NCBI GenBank assembly: GCA_030141605.1
Contig: JAQGDQ010000297.1
Span: forward strand, 109,001-173,000
Source: Tubiluchus corallicola
Lineage: Eukaryota > Priapulida > Priapulimorpha > Priapulimorphida > Tubiluchidae
Direction: 5' to 3'
DNA length: 64,000 bases
The notes beneath the pieces are model-generated. The model was not told the DNA's origin. It searched no databases and saw only the letters and a list, made by a program, of their open reading frames with translations. This document shows positions 56,701 through 64,000 of the stretch, piece by piece; positions within the stretch are counted from its first letter, which is position 1; each line of letters begins with the position of its first letter. The position numbers and the translations under genes are program-made.

Positions 56701-58738
56701 CTGCAAAACAAAAGAATATTAAAAAATATACAAAAGTAATACTTTTACCAGAATGTTCCGTAGTAGGTTCAGGCTGTAATGTAGGCTTAATTATATATTC
56801 TTCGCTTGAAGATTTTGCATCTAGTGCAATAATGTCTTTATTACCTGTAAAAAATTGTTTCCAAAAATTAAGAACTGTTAAGAAGGAAACTCGGCCATCT
56901 TTCATCGTAAAACTTATTACTGTGTTTTTTTACTGGTAAAGCTATTGCATTCGGCCCAGTAATTTCGCTTACAGGTCCACAAGATAACCGTTAGTATATT
57001 TTATACGAAGACAATGACTCTATGGTTACGAAATGTTCTTGACCGTGAAATCTAAGCAGCATCGAACCTTGCTACTAAATGGATGGGTGACGGCCATTTT
57101 GCTCCTATATTTGGTGCAGTGGTTTTATTTGCCTTATTACCTTGCCGGGGGAAGGGTGTATGTCCAAGCGTGTCTAAGTTATCCCACCATTTAGTATTAG
57201 AGGATATCCTTGATAATGAACTAGATGGCGGTCCTACTACAACCATTGTACATGAGTGTATGTGTGTATACGCAATAGCTCCAGCTCTGTACGTGTACGT
57301 GCGTGGCGCATGTAACAGCGTAAAACAATGGCTCCAGCTCAATTTCTTTGATCAGTTTCTAAAGGTTGACATATGAAATTGATAGCATCGTACACGTGCT
57401 TTATTTTCCTTTTATTGCCAAAAAATGTTTTAAAGTCGAGTTTCTGCTCTTAATAGACGGTTGAGATGAGTCGGACTGAAATAATGAGGATGTTTCTTAT
57501 ACGTATAAACTATTTGCTAACAGAGAGCGTCAAGTCCCCGAATGGTGCCGTCAGTAAATAAATTTTTATAGTTAATTGAGACTTGATGATTTCACCTCTA
57601 TTCGGGTAGACCTGCAATTTTTTGATCAGCAAACTGATTGTTTAATCCTACAGCAATATTATACATTCTACCTGGCGTTATAGGAAAACATGAAGGCATT
57701 GTATACTCTACCGCCACTGTATTACAATTTTTAGATTATTTACTGGCTAGCAAAGTAACTCTATAAAAAGGTTTGTTTCGCAATAATGTTGTTCTCGTTG
57801 TTCACGTAATAAGTTTTTTTCAGTTTAACGTTATAAAATTCATATTATAAATTTTTACGAAAAAATGACAACTGTAAATGGCGTTCTATATGACAGATCT
57901 AGGCAGTTGGAAAGAAAAAACTTCTTAAAGGAGTGGCTGCATTTCGGACTAATTCCAACAAACCTTTCTGAGCATCTCTTGCAAGTTGAGACTTAAACGT
58001 AATGTTGTTTAGTAGTCGATGTCCAACGTCTTTGCTTTTATCTTCTGCTTGCTTGACGACATCTTTCTTGACGTTTTGTGCTGGTTTAAGAAAAACATAA
58101 AAAATATAAAGCGAAATGATAGTAAATGCGCAAGAATGTAATGTTGAAAAGTTTGCTGAGTTGTTGTGCAAAAAGGCAAAGTGGGAATCACTATCCTACT
58201 AAAGATTAGCATTTCGTTTTATCATACTAAATTTAAATTTTCTCAGAAAATACCAAGAAAGGAGTTGAAAAGCAACGAATTTCAAGTCTTCGATAAAGAG
58301 CGATACTATAACATAACAGGATAAAAGCTTTACAGTGAAATTATTGCCTCACAAATCGCCCGACCTTTACATAAAGCCCCTCTGTATTATTTTAAGTAAA
58401 AACAAATAGCTTGCCACTATTTTTCTGTTTCTTAGTCTTTTTCCGCTGCTTCTTATTTCTCCTTCTTCTGATATCTTCATCCATTTGAGTAGCCCTGGTA
58501 GTTGGCTCTAAAATGACAATTAGCAATTACATCTTTAGTATTTACTGCTGCTATAGTAACCGCTTCAAGCTGGAAAAGTCAAGTGCGTATACAGCGTCAG
58601 TGGCCACGTTTGTTTAGAAAAAAGAAAACTAGAGACGTTTATAAAGTCATTTTGAACTTCTAACCTACAGCAAAATTATGACGTTGTCACAACAAAATAG
58701 TTTTAAAAACCCTACTAGTTTAAATTGTAGCGAATAGA

Positions 58739-58769
<31 letters not shown>

Positions 58770-59020
58770 ATTGTAATATATATCAAAATGGAATTTATTG
58801 CCGACCGGTTTCGAACAAGCTGTTCATTATCAAAACATCTAAAACAAAGAGTTTACCAGAATTTAGAAACAACATGGAAATACAATTCAATAGTTAGGAA
58901 GCCAAAAGATATATGATTTAACATTATATAGATAATTTAACAGTTTACTTTACAGAAACAGGTTCGTAATAAATTCAATTTTGAAGTAGTTACATCTATT
59001 TGCCAAATATGAGTAATTCA

Positions 59021-59074
<54 letters not shown>

Positions 59075-59450
59075 GCAATTACATAAATGCACAAGTTGTG
59101 TGCTGTTAAATCCACCAAGCTGTAAGCTGATAACATTGCGTCTTCACATAATGCACTTATTTCAATTCAGTTATGTGCGCCAACTCAGTAGTATGGATAT
59201 TAACACAATTCATTTCATGTTCTTTCACATTAATGATAGGTCAGGATAATGTGGAACATAATAATGGTGGGACTGAAAATAATAGAGATTATATATACAA
59301 AAAAGTTTTTCCACAAAAAAGGAAATATCAATAATTATTAACTATTTGAGTACTATGACTCACCATGGCAGAAAACTAGAGTATCATGTACCAGTAAGAA
59401 TTAGAACAGTTCGACGTCAGGAACAATCATTCAATGAATGATGATGATGT

Positions 59451-59499
<49 letters not shown>

Positions 59500-62400
59500 A
59501 ATGATGATGATGATGACGATGATGATGGTGATGATGGTAATGATGATGTTAACAACGGTGATGTTAACAACGGTAAAAATAAGATTAAATGCTTATAATA
59601 AGAATTAGACGTACTTACCCATTGTTGTTGTTGTTGGGACTGCCGTTGTTGTTGTGGTGGTGGTGGTAGTGGTTGTCGTTGTAGTAGTTGTGGGTGGAAT
59701 TATTTCTAAAACAAGATATTAGTAGGCACTGACATCAGAAGCAGAAACATTTTACAACAAGCGTCTAGATGCTAGAAAGATATAAGCTACACGTTATATA
59801 TTCGACAAATCACTGGCAATTTTACTGTTAACGTTAAAGCAGAAACATGTCTGACGGGCAACTGGTGCGAATTGTTTACCTCCTTAGTCACGGGGTGACA
59901 CACTGTCATTTTACTGAATTTGCAACTACAGCACAAGGCACTGAGTAGCACGTTGAAGACGAATTAACTGCGGTCAAGGCTGGCAGTACGGTACGGCACG
60001 AAAAAAATATCATATCTTCGTACATCTAAAAATACCGTATCGTATCTACAAAATGGAATCGTACCGTAATTTCGTACCAAGTTCATGTAGGATCTACTAT
60101 AAAAAGATAAAGAGTAGCATAAAAATTAATTGTAAAAACATTTGACTGTACAAAATTACTGTACACTGTACAAAACATTAAATACAAGTTGATGTGTTAG
60201 GTCGGTTGTCCCGAACTTATTTTGACAGCAAAGCAAACGTTTAACTCAGGTGATATGAAATGATTAAATCGTTACTGTTTTGCAGAGATCGGCAAAGCTC
60301 TAAGCATTCTTCATTAACGATATACATTTTGAAATGTTCTTGCTTCGACAGAATCTGCATAGCTTGAGATGTGCAGTAAATTACTACACAATAGCTAGAA
60401 ATAGTTACAGCAACGGCGTTACTTGAATTGGTGTCAAGTGTGGGAAGCAATCTGTAAGCAAATATAAACGTAATTTACGGGAAAGGACAACTCCAGCTTC
60501 CAAACTACTTGAGGCTTTGCAGTTTGTTCTCAAAAGGAACCAATTTAGCGGTTTTGTTTGCGTGTGCTCCGTGTTAATTAGGGGAGAACAGTAAGTCCCA
60601 GACAAGAGTAAAATAAGTCCTCACACTGAGTTGTTGACCACTAGAAACGTTACAAGAATCTGGGGATAAATAGTACGGAAAAGGTACGAAAAAGATACGA
60701 GAAAAAATACCGTAATTTCATGCCGTATCGTGCTGTTGAAAAATACCGCTCCGGAATTTCGTGCCGTACTTTTAAGCATTTTTACGCACTGTATTGCCAG
60801 CTTTGGCTGTGATGTGACAAGCGGAAACCAACTAGGTTACAGAATTGTTACATTCTGTATTTTTAACAGAACATGACCATAAACTATGTTCGCAGATGTG
60901 CTACAATTGACTTTGAGTAGTTTTATTGAACTAGCAGGAGCAGAAACTGTTTAGAATTATCTCCTGCGCTTAAGTAGGCCGACATTTGGTTGAGATTTAG
61001 ATATACAGTGTCGTCTAGAAAGAAAAACGTTTGTCTTAGTTGCGTCTGATGAGGTCCCGGAAGAAAATTTATAACACTTTAGAAAGAGGCGAAGCAGGTC
61101 TGCACTATGATGTGGGTCATCTTTTCAAATGCCTCTACTAGGATGGAGGATTGGTAGTTAGTTTGGGGAATTTTTTTCTGGACTACCCTGTATGACTTCG
61201 AAATTGGTCAGGCAAGGATGGCACCCATCTTCGCTTATCACTAACTTTTGGAACAATAGTAATAATGCACTATTTATTATGGAATATTACAAAAGCTTTG
61301 AAGCTGTGCTTAACGTAAAAGGTACAATACATTAATCATCACAGTAATTTACCAAACAGCCTCACGGTGGCCTCTGCGCTTCCGTGTAAATTCTCAACTA
61401 CGCAGGTGTAAAACCCGTAATCTCCTCCACTGACATTCATAAGCCTCAACTCTAAAGTTAAGAAGTCATCACCTGCAAGTGACAAGAGAAATCATTATTG
61501 CTTTGCGGGCTATTCGTATTTCGTTGGGCAGAAAATTTTTCATCGGAACGCCTTGGAGAATTCATGTAACGTCTGCGTACGATGACCAGTATGTGCTTGT
61601 AGCTGGATACAGGTGGAACAGAAATGGGCTTTAGTTTCGTGTGATCCACGACACTATGATTAATGTAGGATTAGTGTGTAGTGTGACCCTGGCGACATTG
61701 CTGCATTAAGACTATAACCCCGTTTATACTAGGCAGAAAATACCCGTAGTGTATCTTTTAGATCCAGATCTAATGTAAACAGTCATGAAGCCACACAGAC
61801 CACAACGGGTAGTGGATTTTTCGTGTCTACCTTCTTTTAAATAGGTACAAAAGTAGTACACATTCTGGACTTAATTTTGTAATACAAGCATGATATTTAA
61901 CCGGACTAAGACCGTAGTTGTAGTGGTAGTGGTTGAAGTAGTAGTTTATTGACTATAATACTTTATAATGTTAAGAGATCGGGTCATATAACAATATGTG
62001 GAGTAATTAAATATTAGTCCAGAATAAGAAAGCAAGTTTGCTTAGCAAGCATCGTTAACAGAACAACGTATATAGCATACATAATATACACAGATATATA
62101 ACGTACATAATACATTAATAATATTTAGAAGGATGCAAAAAACGTTAATAAGGAAACTAAGTAGTCAATTTGGAAAAATACGTTATAAATGCGTCTATTA
62201 ACTTTAATAATTTATAGCAGGTTTCAAAACTCTCATTGCACGAAATTAATTCTGTGATAATGAAATGCTGGATAACACAGTTCGGTTGCTGGAAACACCT
62301 GCTGGCTAGCTTTCTTGTAAATGAAGATGCTGTGTTTAGTTCATCACAAGCGAGTGTCTTTTGGCATACTTCTCCATAGTTTTATTTGCCGAGCCTTTTG

Positions 62401-64000
62401 GCTTTTAGTCACGTCTTAAAACAAGGGTACCCAGATTGGATAAGAACTAAATCATTACAAGTACTAGGGCGCAATGATAGTAGCAACTTGATTATTTCAA
62501 GATGTATGAAAACGATTTAATAAACCACAACTGAATTAATGAGCCATTCGACTAGTCAGTACAGTTAGTACATAGTACAAGCTAAACAGTCAGTACATAG
62601 ACATGCATTGCTTAACTTTTGAGATAGTTTGAGACTATTAGTTATTGTAAACTTAATGTCAAGAAGATTGTTAATGATGTTACACAATTAAATTTTGACA
62701 CGAAATTTGAAACATCGCCTAGGTGTCAGCGATCTAACACTACAAATGCTTAATTTGGTTGGTGACCAAAAGGGACTTTGGACTGTCTTGACCACTGAGA
62801 GTGTGGAAAGTGTGTGCAACGTAAGCAAAACGTCTCTGGTTCAAAGGTTCAGATCCAGCCTGTATCCTAACTTCTTCACATTTCCTGTTTATCAAATTTT
62901 CCAACAATATTTAATTAATTGTGAGTTTGACAAATCAGTGTTGGGCTATGTTATACTATATCTGTTTATACAGATATGTTTATACTATATCTGTGCACAC
63001 ACCCGCACGCACTCACACAATCCCTTCCACACATAAAAATATCATACAGCAATTAACATGACGGTTAAATTAATTGAAAAGGAGGCGCTGTATAATTGTG
63101 GGTCAACTAGCATTTAAACTCTGAGACCTTTTGAGACACTGGCCCAACACAGCAGGTCTGAAAACTCATCTTAATAGTACACAAACAGACTCGCCTACAC
63201 GATTCTAGTGATTTTCCTACTAGAGTTAACAGCACATATAAAACAGACATAAAACAAAACGTCTCGGTATTGAAATTGGTGTTAAAAATAGCAAAAGTAC
63301 ACGCTAGAAGCATTTTTATTTTAACAGGCGTTATAAATGAACCTGGTACAACTTACTATAGCCGAAGACCACTGGATACTGTATTGCACTCAACCCACCA
63401 TATAGTTAAATGTGGGCATACGTTCTTCATTTCTTGCTTGCGTTCGAAATCACCGTTTGTCATCAAGCGGTAGCCATACATATCACACACACTTAGGGCC
63501 TATGTTTCTAAGGACTATTAACTAATAACTGTGAGATTCTAAATTCAGAAGTTATGAATATCTTCGGCTTCTATCGTCAAAATTACACATCACCAAAGTT
63601 GATTTTACGTTTTACATATCGAGTTCTTGCTGCTTGGCTGTTTGCCAAGTTACGTTATTAGGCTGAGGGCGACAAAAATGTCAGCCAAAGTGGGGGTTCA
63701 CTAGACAAGCGCAGATCCTTACAACAATTCTTTGCACTGTTCGTGAGCTAAGCTTGGCGATTAATAAAATATTGGATTTTTACACATGATTATAATTTTT
63801 TTGTTCTTAGATGTTAAACTACTCATTCTCTCTAATTTATTTAAGATTTGTGCTTTAAATGAAATCAACGTTAACAACATTATGTTTAACAATTATAATT
63901 TACCTTTATGATAAATAACAGGAAGACGCCTCTCACTGGGCACTATAGGTGTTTTGTTTCTAAACCAAAATGACCTATCCTTGGGAAATGCTTGAGCACG
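56648..64000 (-). CDS. Ig-domain protein with Thr-rich stalk and alternative C-termini (5' end outside window)
   Basis: Minus-strand exons: 63904-64000 (continues beyond the window) and 61353-61472 build one I-set Ig domain: FWFRNKTPIVPSERRLPVI, then DDFLTLELRLMNVSGGDYGF and YTCVVENLHGSAEATVRLF, with the Trp and the second Cys of the fold visible. Exon 59619-59705 is a stalk of 16 Thr then AVPTTTT. After it, phase-1 acceptors offer several ends: 58392-58507 (basic, stop), 57899-58080 (helix-like, stop) or 57141-57233 + 56749-56844 + 56648-56700 (stop). All junctions from 63904 on are phase 1. Extracellular location is inferred from the Ig and Thr-rich parts; signal peptide and any further domains are outside. 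The family is not identified. Confidence 0.8.
56701..56748 (-). other. 48-base in-frame intron, or retained hydrophobic segment
   Basis: It starts gtaaaa and ends tttgcag, with a pyrimidine-rich 3' half. If retained it adds 16 residues (KSITFVYFLIFFCFA region) and no stop, giving a hydrophobic segment near the C-terminus. Confidence 0.6.
56749..56844 (-). CDS. Alternative exon with EPTTE motif, phase 1-1
   Basis: Strong acceptor caattttttacag and donor gtaaaa. Encodes NKDIIALDAKSSSEEYIIKP then TLQPEPTTEHS. The E-P-T-T motif recurs at the start of the basic-tail exon and in the last exon, tying these exons to one gene. Confidence 0.65.
57141..57233 (-). CDS. Candidate alternative exon, phase 1-1
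   Basis: Acceptor gttgtagtag with a poor pyrimidine tract, good donor CAAG|gtaata. Encodes PPSSSLSRISSNTKWWDNLD then TLGHTPFPRQ. The symmetric phase fits the stalk exon on one side and 56749-56844 on the other. Homology not recognised. Confidence 0.5.
57899..58080 (-). CDS. Alternative last exon: amphipathic helix-like tail
   Basis: Acceptor ttcttaaaccag, phase 1. Encodes QNVKKDVVKQAEDKSKDVGH, then a heptad-like stretch (FKSQLARDAQKGLLELVRNA) and FFFPTA, TAG. It could also be reached from the basic-tail exon by a weak donor (AATA|gtggca). No family recognised. Confidence 0.55.
58392..58507 (-). CDS. Alternative last exon: basic tail
   Basis: Acceptor gtcattttag, phase 1. Encodes PTTRATQMDEDIRRRRNKKQ then RKKTKKQKNSGKLFVFT and TAA. 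The dense Arg/Lys block resembles heparin-binding or nuclear-targeting tails; for an extracellular protein, proteoglycan binding would be the natural reading (inference). Confidence 0.7.
58738..58767. repeat. (AC)n microsatellite
   Basis: About 15 AC units, shortly followed by the repeat-like motif at 58797. Confidence 0.95.
58797..58840 (+). mobile_element. Fragment with gccgaccggtttcgaac motif
   Basis: The phrase gccgaccggtttcgaacaag followed by ttcattatcaaaacatc resembles a motif (accggtttcg … cat-rich) seen in several invertebrate retroelement termini, possibly Penelope-like. Too short to classify. Confidence 0.35.
59021..59073. repeat. (AT)n microsatellite
   Basis: About 25 uninterrupted TA units. 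Confidence 0.97.
59438..59580. repeat. (GAT)n trinucleotide array
   Basis: GAT repeats with a few gtt, aat and gac variants, then two copies of gttaacaacggt. Confidence 0.95.
59619..59705 (-). CDS. Threonine-rich stalk exon
   Basis: Acceptor ttgttttag, donor gtaagt; 87 bases, phase 1 to 1. Encodes IIPP, 16 Thr, AVP, four Thr and Met. A mucin-like O-glycosylated spacer is likely (inference). The ACN repeat makes length polymorphism likely. Confidence 0.8.
59975..60805. mobile_element. hAT-like non-autonomous element with TACG-rich ends
   Basis: Ends CAAGGCTGGCAGTACGG (left) and, inverted, CAAAGCTGGCAATACAG (right). Subterminal regions on both sides repeat taccgtatcgta/gtacgg motifs in inverse orientation. 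The flanking 8-mers actgcggt and gctgtgat match at five positions, compatible with an old 8-bp target duplication. No transposase seen. Confidence 0.6.
61353..61472 (-). CDS. Ig domain, second half
   Basis: Acceptor cacttgcag, donor gtaaat; 120 bases, phase 1 to 1. D-Y-G-F-Y-T-C is the conserved strand-F signature and ENLHGSAEATVRL is strand G. Joining the first half gives YHKGDDFLTLEL without a break. Confidence 0.93.
63904..64000 (-). CDS. Ig domain, first half (partial exon)
   Basis: Encodes AQAFPKDRSFWFRNKTPIVP then SERRLPVIYHK and one base before gtaaat. FWFRN is the core Trp strand of an I-set Ig domain. The exon runs off the window. Confidence 0.88.

Larger units (their letters stand above)
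58508..63903 (-). other. Introns of the Ig gene
   Basis: 58508-59618 holds (AC)n, (AT)n and (GAT)n microsatellites and a repeat-like motif at 58797. 59706-61352 holds the hAT-like element 59975-60805. 61473-63903 shows no clear feature; a B-box-like ggttcagatcc near 62845 suggests a further SINE relic, and a CA/CG-rich patch is near 62996-63030. Confidence 0.5.

Noticed and set aside
56496-56939. 147-residue plus-strand ORF
   Set aside because: It is antisense to the two spliced Ig-gene exons, which have proper splice sites and a polyadenylation signal; the plus-strand product has no recognisable motif.
57052-57376. Overlapping plus-strand ORF of 97 residues
   Set aside because: The minus-strand frame has acceptor/donor sites and fits the phase of the Ig gene; the plus frame has no support.
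62695-63036. 113-residue plus-strand ORF
   Set aside because: Lacks an ATG near its start, runs into CA-rich sequence and contains a B-box-like stretch; probably SINE-derived.

Overview
The window is nuclear DNA of an invertebrate animal. It is AT-rich, its genes are split by GT-AG introns of tens of bases to several kilobases, and the introns are full of microsatellites, decayed CR1/L2-like LINEs, tRNA-derived SINE-like pieces and small DNA transposons. I cannot name the phylum from sequence alone. Almost every long single-frame ORF is noise; the real genes only appear when short exons are joined by phase, which I did by hand for four genes.

Layout. (1) 808-8441, minus strand: a 5'-nucleotidase domain protein of the NT5DC2/NT5DC3 type, with its 3' end beyond the left edge. 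(2) 12641-37094, plus strand: a complete cytosolic IMP/GMP 5'-nucleotidase (NT5C2) with two alternative first exons, 16 exons per transcript, 615 or 626 residues and an acidic tail. Genes 1 and 2 belong to the same HAD-type 5'-nucleotidase family and stand head to head about 4.2 kb apart. (3) 41468-50492, plus strand: a complete seven-exon secreted trypsin-like serine protease (279 residues) with a polyadenylation signal. (4) 56648 to the right edge, minus strand: the 3' part of an Ig-domain protein. Its Ig domain (split by an intron) is followed by a poly-threonine stalk and then by several phase-compatible alternative C-terminal modules: a strongly basic tail, an amphipathic helix-like tail, and a three-exon tail ending in a 48-base in-frame intron.

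Mobile and repetitive content is heavy between and inside the genes: a pogo/Tigger-like element with transposase remnant in an NT5C2 intron, a TA-flanked MITE at the left edge, a mariner-derived short element upstream of the protease, a young 683-bp inverted-repeat element nested in a minisatellite, a foldback element, a hAT-like element in the Ig gene, and a 480-bp (GA)n tract.

Most interesting are: the NT5DC first exon/intron boundary, tandemly triplicated as a 72-bp unit so that three GTAAG donors stand in the same phase; the alternative 3' modules of the Ig gene; the alternative first exons and a GC-AG intron in NT5C2; and a palindrome-rich transposon. No CRISPR, rRNA or intact tRNA gene was seen.
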